A stretch of 64,000 nt of DNA from NCBI RefSeq assembly GCF_030269605.1, contig NZ_BSTQ01000021.1, positions 141,428 to 205,427 on the forward strand. Direction: 5' to 3'. Position numbers and translations under genes: made by a program. This DNA comes from Lentzea sp. NBRC 105346. GTDB taxonomy: Bacteria > Actinomycetota > Actinomycetes > Mycobacteriales > Pseudonocardiaceae. The first letter of the stretch is position 1; the number at the start of each line of letters is the position of its first letter. Below, piece by piece: positions 26,873 to 34,464 of the stretch. The notes under the pieces were generated by a model. The model ran no database searches. It was given only the letters and a program-made list of their open reading frames with translations, and had not been told where the DNA came from.

Positions 26873-27576
26873 TCCTTGAAGTCCCGGGCGATGACGTCGC
26901 GAAGTTCCGCCGGCGCGCCGAGGAAGTCGAAGAAGTCGCCCTTGAGCACGTGATGGGTCACGTCGCCGTACTCCTTCCACTCCCCCATGTGGCTGTGCGG
27001 CACGATGGTGTCGTCGGCCCATCCGACCGTCGTGATCGGACAGTGCAACGGCCGGGCGGGTGGGGCGTACTCGAAGGCCATGTCGATGTCGTTGCGCAGC
27101 ACGCCGACGGACAGTTCCAGCAACTCCGGCAGCGGGTCGGGGTCGCCGAGCCTGATGGCGATCGCGCGCAGTTCGTCGACCAGCTGCTCGTCGGTCATGC
27201 TCGGGTGGAACGGCTTGGAGATCCCGAGGTACGGCACGTACGACGAGGAGACGAAGAGCCGGTTCGGCTTGCGCTCCAACCGGTCCGCGACCGCGTGCGC
27301 GAGCAGTGCGCCCATGCAGTGGCCGAAGAAGGCGAACGGCCGGTCGAGATACGGTTCGAGCGCCGACGCTGCTTCCGTCCCGAACGTGTCGAAGTCGGTG
27401 TAGGCGGCGTCCCGCATCCGGTTCTCCCGGCCGGGCAGCTGCACCGGGCAGATCTCGATGTCGCCGATCCGGCCCGGCCAGCCGCGGAACGCCGCGGCGC
27501 CCACGCCCGCGAACGGGAAGCAGAACAACCGTTTCGTGGCGTCCGGATCGGGTTCCAGCAGCAACCAGCGTCCCAT
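26869..27576 (-). CDS. TE-like alpha/beta hydrolase with Cys nucleophile (left arm)
   Basis: A 235-aa protein of the type II thioesterase fold. The nucleophile elbow is FGHCMGA: Cys87 replaces the usual Ser. At the position of the usual GGHFF histidine it has KGDFF (Asp), while the acidic residue (WADD) is kept. Its right-arm paralogue shares both changes. Cys enzymes of this fold (SyrC, CmaE) move aminoacyl groups between carrier proteins rather than hydrolyse them, so I favour a shuttle from the A-PCP to a carrier lacking an A domain. It overlaps the A-PCP gene by ATGA. Confidence 0.82.
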   Translation of the reverse strand: MGRWLLLEPDPDATKRLFCFPFAGVGAAAFRGWPGRIGDIEICPVQLPGRENRMRDAAYTDFDTFGTEAASALEPYLDRPFAFFGHCMGALLAHAVADRLERKPNRLFVSSSYVPYLGISKPFHPSMTDEQLVDELRAIAIRLGDPDPLPELLELSVGVLRNDIDMAFEYAPPARPLHCPITTVGWADDTIVPHSHMGEWKEYGDVTHHVLKGDFFDFLGAPAELRDVIARDFKE

Positions 27577-27579
27577 CGA

Positions 27580-27759
27580 TCACTCCATTCGCATGTCGCG
27601 CCACAGCTCGGCCACCTGGTTCAGGCACGCCTGTTTGGTGCCGGAGAACCCGGTCGGGCGCCATCCCTCGGGCACGGCGATGTCCGTGGGCCAGATGCTG
27701 AATCGGCCCTCGTCGTTCACCACGACCCGGAAGAACAAGTCGCAGCTCGCCGGTGCCAT
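27580..27759 (-). CDS. MbtH-like NRPS chaperone
   Basis: A 59-aa protein with the MbtH signature: NDEGRFSIWP (15-24), VPEGW (29-33) and W-x-D-M-R near the C-terminus. MbtH proteins bind and activate A domains. It is the first gene of the left-arm operon (MbtH, TE-like, A-PCP, P450), 3 bp before the TE-like gene. GGGAGG lies just upstream of its ATG. The right arm has no MbtH, so this one may serve all A domains of the cluster. Confidence 0.92.
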   Translation of the reverse strand: MAPASCDLFFRVVVNDEGRFSIWPTDIAVPEGWRPTGFSGTKQACLNQVAELWRDMRME

Positions 27760-27789
27760 GTGACCTCCCGAACCCGCGTGGCCGTCGAA

Positions 27790-27848
27790 GTTAGGAACGG
27801 CGGGTTAGCGCGGGGTTATGCGGTTCCGGGTCGTAACTCCGGTCTAAC
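27790..27848. promoter_or_regulatory. Divergent SARP-like heptamer boxes
   Basis: Plus strand: GTTAGGA (27790), GTTAGCG (27804), GTTATGC (27815), the last two 11 bp apart. Minus strand: GTTAGAC (27842-27848) and GTTACGA (27831-27837), also 11 bp apart. The boxes face both divergent operons (MbtH and right-arm TE-like). Seven-bp direct repeats with 4-bp spacers are the usual SARP target design; the cluster's SARP is the presumed binder. Confidence 0.6.
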
Positions 27849-27893
27849 TGGGCGTCCGTAGCTTGCGTTGCTCACGCACTCTCGGAGGGACGC

Positions 27894-28640
27894 ATGTCGC
27901 ACCGAACCAAGTGGCTGCTGCGCAATCCGGCACCGGACGCCGAGGCGCGCCTGTTCTGTCTGCCGTACAGCGGGGTCGGCGCGTCGGTGTTCCGCCGCTG
28001 GCCGACGCACATCGGCCCGCTCGAGGTCGTTCCGCTGCAGCTGCCGGGCCGCGAGAACCGCATCGGGCAGCCCGGCTACCGGGACTTCCCCACGTTCGCC
28101 AAGGACGCCGCCGAGGCGCTGGAGCCGTACCTGGACCGCCCGTACGCGGTGTTCGGGCACTGCATGGGCGCGATCCTGGCGCACGCGCTGGTCACCGAAC
28201 TGCCCGAGCCGCAACGGCTTTACGTGTCGTCGTCGCGGGTGCCGCACTGGGCGCCGGACCGGCGGTACCGCATGCCGGCGCCGGGATCGGTGGGCGTCTA
28301 CCACCCGTCGATGACCGAGGAGCAGCTCGCGGCCGAGGTCAGCCGCGTGGCCCGCACGGTCGGTGGCGCCGACCTGCATCCGGACCTCGTGCCGCTGGCG
28401 TTGCGCGTGCTGCGCGGCGACCTGGAGATGTGCTTCGGCTACGCGCCGCCGTTGACGCCGACCGGCTGCCCGATCAGCACGATCGGCTGGACCGACGACG
28501 CCGACGTGTCGCCGGACGAGATGGGAGTCTGGCAGGAGGTCGCGCCGACGACGCACCACGTGCTGCCGGGAGACAAGTTGACGTTCCTCGAGGCCCCTGC
28601 CGAGCTGCAGGAGCTCATCGAGAAGGACTTCAGGGGCTGA
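27894..28640 (+). CDS. TE-like alpha/beta hydrolase with Cys nucleophile (right arm)
   Basis: A 248-aa paralogue of the left-arm TE-like protein, with long shared blocks such as LQLPGREN and ALEPYLDRPYAVFGHCMGA. The nucleophile is Cys90. The His position is again Asp (LPGDKLTF), with WTDD kept and a conserved THHV nearby that could supply a base. It has an insertion at about 115-130 relative to its twin. The ATG at 27894 follows GGAGGG. Likely an aminoacyl shuttle for the adjacent carrier protein; hydrolytic editing is the alternative. Confidence 0.82.
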   Translation: MSHRTKWLLRNPAPDAEARLFCLPYSGVGASVFRRWPTHIGPLEVVPLQLPGRENRIGQPGYRDFPTFAKDAAEALEPYLDRPYAVFGHCMGAILAHALVTELPEPQRLYVSSSRVPHWAPDRRYRMPAPGSVGVYHPSMTEEQLAAEVSRVARTVGGADLHPDLVPLALRVLRGDLEMCFGYAPPLTPTGCPISTIGWTDDADVSPDEMGVWQEVAPTTHHVLPGDKLTFLEAPAELQELIEKDFRG

Positions 28641-28642
28641 CC

Positions 28643-29143
28643 ATGACTCAGGACATCGAACGCTCGTTGCGCGACCACGCCTCCGTGGGCTCGGCCGCGG
28701 TCACCGTCGAGGACGACCGCGTGGTGGCCTTCGTGGTACCCGCGGCGGAAAGCCTGTCGCTGCGCGAGCTGCGCACCGCCCTGGCCGACACGCCGGACGA
28801 GTTCGTGGTGCTGCCCGCGCTGCCGCTGGCCGGTGACGGCACCCCGGACTGGGCCGAGCTGTCCCGGTCGCGCGGCGACCTGCGACGCCGGCGGCAGCCG
28901 TACGTGGCGCCACGCAACGACATGGAGCGCTACCTCGCCGGGCTGTGGGAGGACCTGCTCGGTGTCGAGGACATCGGCGCCGACGACGATTTCTTCACCC
29001 TCGGCGGTCATTCCCTGCTGGCCGTGCGGATCCGCATGCGCCTGCAACGCGACCACGGCGTCACCGTGCCGCCGGAGGTGCTGTTCGAGAACAGCGTGCT
29101 GCACGAACAGGCCGCCGTCGTCGAGAGCATGCGGGAGGCGTGA
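28643..29143 (+). CDS. Carrier protein with remnant of an A domain
   Basis: A 166-aa protein. Residues about 1-80 align with the extreme C-terminal part of the left-arm A domain (shared VAFxVPA and LSLRELR blocks), but the catalytic A core is gone. Residues about 90-160 are an intact PCP with LGGHS (Ser124). It is therefore a decayed A-PCP, probably charged in trans by the left-arm A domain or a shuttle. It lies between the right-arm TE-like and P450 genes, mirroring the left arm. Confidence 0.85.
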   Translation: MTQDIERSLRDHASVGSAAVTVEDDRVVAFVVPAAESLSLRELRTALADTPDEFVVLPALPLAGDGTPDWAELSRSRGDLRRRRQPYVAPRNDMERYLAGLWEDLLGVEDIGADDDFFTLGGHSLLAVRIRMRLQRDHGVTVPPEVLFENSVLHEQAAVVESMREA

Positions 29144-29144
29144 G

Positions 29145-30335
29145 ATGACCCTGGCCCTCGACCTCACCGACCGGGTGCTGCACTCGACCGAGGACCTCTC
29201 GGAGTTCTGGCGGGACCTGCGCCACAACAATCCCGTGCACTGGCTGGATCCCACTGACGGCGGCCCCGGCTTCTGGGTTCTGACCACCTACGAGCACGTC
29301 AGCGCGGTCTACCGCGACACCAAGCACTTCACGTCCGAACGCGGCAACGTGATGGACGCCCTGCGCGCGGGCGGCGACTCCGCCGCCAAACGGATGCTGT
29401 CGCTCACCGACGGCCCCCGGCACGCGGGCATCCGCTCGATCCTGATGAAGACGTTCTCCAAACGTGGTGTCGAACAGGTCGGCACCCGCATCCGGTCGGT
29501 CGCCCGTTCGCTGGTCGAGTCGGCGCTCGCGGCCGGCGAGTGCGACTTCGCCAAGGACGTTGCCGCGCCCATCCCGTTGATGGCGATCTGCGACCTGCTA
29601 GGTGTTCCGGAGGAAGACCGGTGGCGCATCTTCGACCTCACGTCGTCGATGGTCGCCTCCGAGACGCCCGACCACACGCAGAAGGACGCGTGGCGCAACA
29701 AGAACGAGGTGCTGTTCTACTTCGCCAACATGGCCGAGGGTCGCCGCGTCGAGCCGCGCGACGACATCGTCAGTCTCCTGACCGCGGCACAGATCGAGAA
29801 CGCCGGGCTCACCGAGGACGAGATCATCTTCAACTGCTACAGCCTGATCCTCGGTGGCGGCGAGACCACGCGGATGTCCATCGGCGGCGCGGTTCTCGCG
29901 CTCATCCAGAACCCGTCGCAGTGGCAGGCGCTGAAGTCCGGTGCCGTGTCGATCGATTCGGCCGTCGAGGAGGTGCTGCGGTGGACCACACCGTCCATGC
30001 ACATGGCTCGCACGGCACTCTCGGACGTCGAGATCGGCGGAAAGCTGATCCGGGCCGGTGACATCGTCACGTTGTGGAACGTGTCCGCCAACCGCGACGA
30101 GACGGTGTTCGACTCACCCGACACGTTCGACCTGGCGCGCACGCCCAACAAGCACGTCACCCTCGGCGGAGGATCGCACTTCTGCCTGGGCGCGCACCTG
30201 GCGCGGCTGGAGATCAACGCCGTGCTGACCGCGTTGCGGGACATGGTGTCCGGGATGGAGCTCGCCGGCGAACCCCGGCGGATCTACTCGAACTTCCTCG
30301 GCGGCGTGTGCCACGTCCCGGTCTCGCTGCGTTAG
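29145..30335 (+). CDS. Cytochrome P450 of the right arm
   Basis: A 396-aa P450. The haem loop is LGGGSHFCLG (340-349, Cys347), with Leu in place of the usual first Phe. The I-helix ILGGGETTRM and K-helix EEVLRW are intact. It is related to the left-arm P450 but clearly diverged, so it may act on another position or substrate. It sits 1 bp after the carrier gene, suggesting oxidation of the carrier-bound aminoacyl group. Its end overlaps the nitrile hydratase accessory gene by 4 bp (convergent). Confidence 0.85.
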   Translation: MTLALDLTDRVLHSTEDLSEFWRDLRHNNPVHWLDPTDGGPGFWVLTTYEHVSAVYRDTKHFTSERGNVMDALRAGGDSAAKRMLSLTDGPRHAGIRSILMKTFSKRGVEQVGTRIRSVARSLVESALAAGECDFAKDVAAPIPLMAICDLLGVPEEDRWRIFDLTSSMVASETPDHTQKDAWRNKNEVLFYFANMAEGRRVEPRDDIVSLLTAAQIENAGLTEDEIIFNCYSLILGGGETTRMSIGGAVLALIQNPSQWQALKSGAVSIDSAVEEVLRWTTPSMHMARTALSDVEIGGKLIRAGDIVTLWNVSANRDETVFDSPDTFDLARTPNKHVTLGGGSHFCLGAHLARLEINAVLTALRDMVSGMELAGEPRRIYSNFLGGVCHVPVSLR

Positions 30336-30628
30336 TGCTCCGGGTGGTCCAGCACCGACTTCACCGAGGCGAGCAGGGCCCTGGTGTCGACCACGCCGGT
30401 GGTCACCAGGGCCTGCTCCAGCGCGTTCAGCCAGTACTCGTAGTAGTTGTAGGGCTGGGTGGGATCGCGGTCCTCGATCGCGCGCACGAGCTGGACGCGG
30501 AAGTCGTCCCACTCCAGCGCACCGGACTCGGCCAGCGCGACGGCGAGCCCGAAAGCCCTGCTCTCCCAAGGGGACTGGAACACCAGCTCGCCGTTGCTCC
30601 GCGGCACCGCGGGAAGTTCGAGCTTCAC
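30332..30628 (-). CDS. Nitrile hydratase activator/accessory protein
   Basis: A 98-aa protein resembling the N-terminal half of nitrile hydratase beta subunits, the hallmark of the small activators (P14K/NhlE type) that deliver cobalt and help oxidise the alpha-subunit cysteines. Visible features are FQSPWESRAFGLAVAL and YNYYEYWLNALEQAL, parallel to the beta subunit's own helices. It is the last gene of the beta-alpha-activator operon and overlaps the alpha gene by ATGA. The complete set implies a functional enzyme. Confidence 0.82.
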   Translation of the reverse strand: MKLELPAVPRSNGELVFQSPWESRAFGLAVALAESGALEWDDFRVQLVRAIEDRDPTQPYNYYEYWLNALEQALVTTGVVDTRALLASVKSVLDHPEH

Positions 30629-31200
30629 AGCACGGCCACCCCCACCATCGACTCCCGGGTCACGATCCCGGCGAGCCGTTCCTCGTCCCAGTCCTCGGTG
30701 CCCGCCGGCCGTTGCGGCACGGTGAAATACCGCATCTCCGCGCTGGAGTCCTGCACCCGGATCTCGACGTCTTCCCCGAGCACCACCCCGAAGTCCTCGG
30801 CGAGCACGACGCGCGGTTCGGCCACCATGCGGGCTCGATATTCGGGGCTCTTGTACCAGTTGGGCGGAATTCCCAGCACCGGCCACGGATAGCAGGAGCA
30901 CAGCGTGCACACGACGACGTTGTGCACCTCGGGCGTGTTCTCGACCGCGACCAGCTTCTCCCCCTGCAGCCCGCCGATGTCGAGCTCCCAGCAGGCGGCC
31001 GTGGCGTCGGCCAGCAGACGTTGCTTGAAATCCGGATTCGTCCACGCGTGGGCCACCACCCGCGCCCCCAGCAGCGGACCGATCTCGGACTCGTAGACCT
31101 CCACGATCCGGTCCACGGTGTCCGTTCCGATCAGGCCGCGCTCGACGAGCAGCGCCTCCAGGGCCTTCACCCGAGCGCGTAGCTCGGCTTCGTCCGTCAC
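30625..31200 (-). CDS. Cobalt-type nitrile hydratase alpha subunit
   Basis: A 191-aa subunit holding the metal. The claw motif is VCTLCSC (Cys98, Cys101, Ser102, Cys103); Thr99 marks the cobalt type, since iron enzymes have Ser. The enzyme hydrates a nitrile to an amide in the cytoplasm. It starts with GTG at 31200, overlapping the beta stop. Inside an NRPS-type cluster it probably converts a nitrile intermediate to a carboxamide, as the toyocamycin nitrile hydratase does; no obvious nitrile-forming gene (oxime dehydratase) is in view. Confidence 0.9.
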   Translation of the reverse strand: MTDEAELRARVKALEALLVERGLIGTDTVDRIVEVYESEIGPLLGARVVAHAWTNPDFKQRLLADATAACWELDIGGLQGEKLVAVENTPEVHNVVVCTLCSCYPWPVLGIPPNWYKSPEYRARMVAEPRVVLAEDFGVVLGEDVEIRVQDSSAEMRYFTVPQRPAGTEDWDEERLAGIVTRESMVGVAVL

Positions 31201-31862
31201 GAACCCTCCCCAGGCTCTTCGAGGTAGCTCTCCCAGACGTCCACGCGTACCTCGTGGTCTCCTTTTCCCCACAAATCCAGTGCGCTAAACCCGACGCTGT
31301 AGGTGTGTTCCGGATTCTCGCCGTCGTGGTGGGCATTGGTGTCCGGCAGCACGAACGCCGGGTCGACCCGCCGCACCACGCCCACATGTCCGCGCACATA
31401 GGCCGGCAACCGCGTGTGACCAGGCCTGACAACCGAAACGGCCCGAACTCGTGAGCCGACCTCGAAAAGCGGCGGCGCGGCAACGGTCCGGTCCAGCGAA
31501 GCGCCGAACTCGAGGGTGTCCTGAAAGAGCTCGAACAACTCGGGCCGCGGTTTTCCCCTGATCTCGCCAGGATCACTGACCCGATCCCGCAGGACATCGG
31601 CATCCAGCACCCCGAGCTCGGTCAGGTTCGTCTCCAGCGCGACGAGCCACTGTTCGAAGTAGCCGGACGACCGGTAGGCCTCGGGAGACATGCGTTCGCG
31701 TGCATGGCGGTTCTCGTCGCGGTTGAACAGGCCGATGGTCGACGCGGCCATGGTGAGGCCGAAGACCTTGCGTTCCCAGTCCGCACCGAACAACGGATCG
31801 TCCGGTGAGAACCGGACGGGACCGAAGCCGGGAACACCGCCGAGGTCGTGGGGACCGTCCAT
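31197..31862 (-). CDS. Nitrile hydratase beta subunit
   Basis: A 221-aa, full-length beta subunit starting with the typical MDGPHDLGG. It has a helical N-terminal domain (about 1-110) and an SH3-like C-terminal domain with VGSRVRA, HTRLPAYVRGHVGVV and Y-SVGFSALDLWG. It forms the heterodimer with the downstream alpha subunit and contributes arginines that hold the modified cysteines. The ATG is at 31862. Gene order beta-alpha-activator is the one known for cobalt enzymes. A LysR gene lies 23 bp upstream on the same strand. Confidence 0.9.
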   Translation of the reverse strand: MDGPHDLGGVPGFGPVRFSPDDPLFGADWERKVFGLTMAASTIGLFNRDENRHARERMSPEAYRSSGYFEQWLVALETNLTELGVLDADVLRDRVSDPGEIRGKPRPELFELFQDTLEFGASLDRTVAAPPLFEVGSRVRAVSVVRPGHTRLPAYVRGHVGVVRRVDPAFVLPDTNAHHDGENPEHTYSVGFSALDLWGKGDHEVRVDVWESYLEEPGEGS

Positions 31863-31885
31863 AGCGCCATCGTGGCAAGCGGCGG

Positions 31886-32833
31886 TTACGTGCCGAGTCC
31901 GATCCGGTCCTGCTCGGTCAGCCACACGTCGTCCAGGCCGGTGAGGCCCTCGCGGAACGCCGCCAGCAGCTCGGGCAACAGCGAGTGGGCGCGGCCGCGC
32001 GGCCACACCAGCGACCATGGGTAGGCCGGCGTCGGGTCGACGATGTAGACGACTTTCGTCCGATCAGCGGACGGCATCTCCATCCGGCTGCCGACCAGCG
32101 TCGCGACCTCGGGCCGCACGCCGATCTCGTCGACCAGGTAGTCCAGGCTCAGCGACGGTCCGGAGAAGTCCAGGTCCAGGTCCCACGCCGAGGCGAACTG
32201 GCGCAGGAAGTCGGCCCACTCGCCCACCGCGCCGCCGATCGGCACCCACAGCGGCACGCCACGCAGGTCCGGCAGGCGGATGGTGTCGGCGGCGGCCAGT
32301 GGGTGTTGCGTGCTGACCAGCAGCGCGAGCGGTTCCAGCAACACAAGCCGGTGGTCCACCTCCGCCAGGTTGGCCGCCGGCAGGGAATGGACGCGGCCGA
32401 ACGCGGCATCGGCCTCGCCGTTGCGCAGCGCGGGCAGGGCGTTGGGCAGGCCGTGCCGCATGCTCACCTCGATCGGCAGGTCGTCGAGGCGGCGCAGGGC
32501 GTGCCGGACTAGCCGCATCGGCGCCAGTCGTTCGTCCAGCACGTCGATCCGGACGGTCCGCCGGACGGACTTGATGGACGCAACAGCGGCGTCGGCGGCG
32601 GCCAGCGCTTCGATCGCGTGGGGCAGGAACTGTTCGCCGATCGAGGTGAGTTCCACCTTCTGGGTGGTTCGGTCGAACAGCCGTGCGCCCAGCGACTCCT
32701 CAAGTTTTCCGACTCGCTTGGAAAGCGCTTGCTGGCTCACGAAAAGGCGTTCCGCGGCCCGTCCGAAGTGCAGTTCTTCGGCCGCGGCGACGAACGCCCT
32801 CACCTGCGCCATGTCCAGTTCCACCTGCTTCAT
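31886..32833 (-). CDS. LysR family transcriptional regulator
   Basis: A 315-aa regulator. The N-terminal winged helix shows LHFGRAAERLFVSQQALSKRVGKLEESLG (about 22-50); the rest is a periplasmic-binding-protein-like effector domain. It is divergent from a DHA2 exporter and directly upstream of the nitrile hydratase genes, so it may control either. An inverted repeat in the intergenic gap is a probable binding site. The ATG at 32833 is the first good start. Confidence 0.85.
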   Translation of the reverse strand: MKQVELDMAQVRAFVAAAEELHFGRAAERLFVSQQALSKRVGKLEESLGARLFDRTTQKVELTSIGEQFLPHAIEALAAADAAVASIKSVRRTVRIDVLDERLAPMRLVRHALRRLDDLPIEVSMRHGLPNALPALRNGEADAAFGRVHSLPAANLAEVDHRLVLLEPLALLVSTQHPLAAADTIRLPDLRGVPLWVPIGGAVGEWADFLRQFASAWDLDLDFSGPSLSLDYLVDEIGVRPEVATLVGSRMEMPSADRTKVVYIVDPTPAYPWSLVWPRGRAHSLLPELLAAFREGLTGLDDVWLTEQDRIGLGT

Positions 32834-32841
32834 CTTGCGTC

Positions 32842-32856
32842 ACAACCGTTGGTTGT
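32842..32856. promoter_or_regulatory. LysR-type operator
   Basis: ACAACC-GTT-GGTTGT is a perfect inverted repeat 9 bp upstream of the LysR start and about 90 bp before the exporter; TTGACAACC on the minus strand could double as the LysR -35. Another GGTTGT lies near 32902. Binding is inferred. Confidence 0.45.
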
Positions 32857-32944
32857 CAAGCCAGGAGTGGACGTTGTTGGACCGGGGAACCCCATCGGTT
32901 GTTTCCTGGGATAGACCCGTTTTCGAGTCCCTATGGAGTCCGTC

Positions 32945-34402
32945 ATGTCCACTGTGGAGAATCGTAGCCGCGAGAGGGTGAGCAACGCCCCCGAGGCGAA
33001 TCCTCGCCGGTGGCAAGCACTCGCCGTACTGGCACTGGTCCAGTTCATGATCGTCATCGACAACACGATCGTGAACATCGCCCTGCCGTCCATTCGCAAC
33101 GACCTGGGAACCTCTCAAGCGGGTCTCGCCTGGGTGGTCAACGGATACCTGCTGACCGCCGGTGGCCTGCTGTTGCTCGGCGGCCGGGTCGCGGATCTGC
33201 TGGGGCGCAAGAAGATCTTCGTCGTCGGTACCGCGATATTCGCGATCGCGTCGCTCACCAGCGGTTCGGCGTGGAACTCGGAAGTGCTGATCGTCAGCCG
33301 CTTCCTGCAGGGCGTCGGTGAGGCACTGGCCTCGCCCGCGGCGCTCGCGTTGATCGTCCTGATGTTCACCACGCCGAAGGAGCGCGCGAAGGCGCTCGGC
33401 ATCTGGGGTGGACTGGCCGGCATCGGCGCCACCGTCGGTGTGCTGCTGTCCGGTGTGATCGTCGACCTGGCCAACTGGCGCTGGGTGTTCTTCATCAACC
33501 TGCCGGTCGCCGCGATCGCGCTGGCGTTGTGCGCCAAGCTCGTCCATGATGCGCCCGCGGAGGGCGGTAAGCGCAAGCTCGACGTCCCCGGTGGACTGCT
33601 GGTCACCGGTGGTCTGATCCTGGTCGTCAACGGTCTGCTGCGCGCCGCCGAGCACCCGTGGGGCAGCTTCGGCGTGTGGGGTTCCTTCATCGCCGGTTTC
33701 GTGCTGCTGGGCCTGTTCGCCGTGGTCGAGTCGCGCACCGCGGACCCGATGATGCCGCTGCGGTTCTTCGCGAACCGCACGCGTGTGTCGGCGAACGTCA
33801 CGACGATCCTGCTGACCAGCGCCATGGCGGCGATGTTCTTCATCGTCACGCTGTACGTGCAGCAGGTGCTGGGCTACTCGCCGCTGCAGTCCGGTCTGGC
33901 CTACATCCCGTTCTGCATCGCGTTCATGCCGGGCATGATCGTGTCGACGCAGCTCGTGACGCGGTTCGGCCCGAAGACCGCCATCATCGTCGGCTTCGTG
34001 GTGAGCGCCGCGGGCATGCTGCTGCTGGCCCGCATCGACGCGCAGGGTTCGTTCTGGGGCCAGCTGGTCCCGGCGACCGTGGTGCTCGCGTTCGGTCTGG
34101 CCATCGGCCTGCCGGCGTTGCAGAACGCCGCGCTGCACGAGCTGTCCGGTGCGGACGCCGGCCTCGGCTCCGGTGTGCAGACTTCCGTGCAGCAGCTCGG
34201 TAGTGCGCTCGGCCTGGCCGTGCTGACGACGATCGCGCTCAACCACGCGACGGCGAGTGGCCTGCCGCAGAACGAGGCCATCGTGTCCGGTTACCGGTTC
34301 GCGTTCGTCATCGCGGCGATCGTGCTGGCCGTCGGTGCCGGTCTGGTGGCGGCCTTCATGCAGAAGGTGAAGGCGCCCGAAACCCCGGCCGTCCCCGTCT
34401 GA
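32945..34402 (+). CDS. DHA2-type MFS exporter (EmrB/QacA-like)
   Basis: A 485-aa transporter with about fourteen membrane helices. FMIVIDNTIVNIALPSI in helix 1 and GGRVADLLGRKK in the first loop are textbook DHA2 features. The ATG at 32945 has GGAG at 32935-32938; the ATG 12 bp earlier has none. It lies in the middle of the biosynthetic cluster and is the best candidate for product export and self-resistance (inference). It ends 11 bp before a strong bidirectional terminator. Confidence 0.88.
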   Translation: MSTVENRSRERVSNAPEANPRRWQALAVLALVQFMIVIDNTIVNIALPSIRNDLGTSQAGLAWVVNGYLLTAGGLLLLGGRVADLLGRKKIFVVGTAIFAIASLTSGSAWNSEVLIVSRFLQGVGEALASPAALALIVLMFTTPKERAKALGIWGGLAGIGATVGVLLSGVIVDLANWRWVFFINLPVAAIALALCAKLVHDAPAEGGKRKLDVPGGLLVTGGLILVVNGLLRAAEHPWGSFGVWGSFIAGFVLLGLFAVVESRTADPMMPLRFFANRTRVSANVTTILLTSAMAAMFFIVTLYVQQVLGYSPLQSGLAYIPFCIAFMPGMIVSTQLVTRFGPKTAIIVGFVVSAAGMLLLARIDAQGSFWGQLVPATVVLAFGLAIGLPALQNAALHELSGADAGLGSGVQTSVQQLGSALGLAVLTTIALNHATASGLPQNEAIVSGYRFAFVIAAIVLAVGAGLVAAFMQKVKAPETPAVPV

Positions 34403-34413
34403 CCCGTTTCGTA

Positions 34414-34464
34414 CCGTTAAGGCCACCTTTACTGCGTCTGACGCAGTAAAGGTGGCCTTAACGG
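34414..34464. terminator. Perfect bidirectional hairpin terminator
   Basis: Two 24-bp perfectly complementary arms (34414-34437 and 34441-34464) around a CTG loop separate the convergent exporter and alcohol dehydrogenase genes; the TAA of the dehydrogenase lies inside the right arm. The arm begins CCGTTAAGGCCACC, nearly the same as the arm core at 49928-49940, so it may belong to a dispersed repeat family. Confidence 0.85.
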
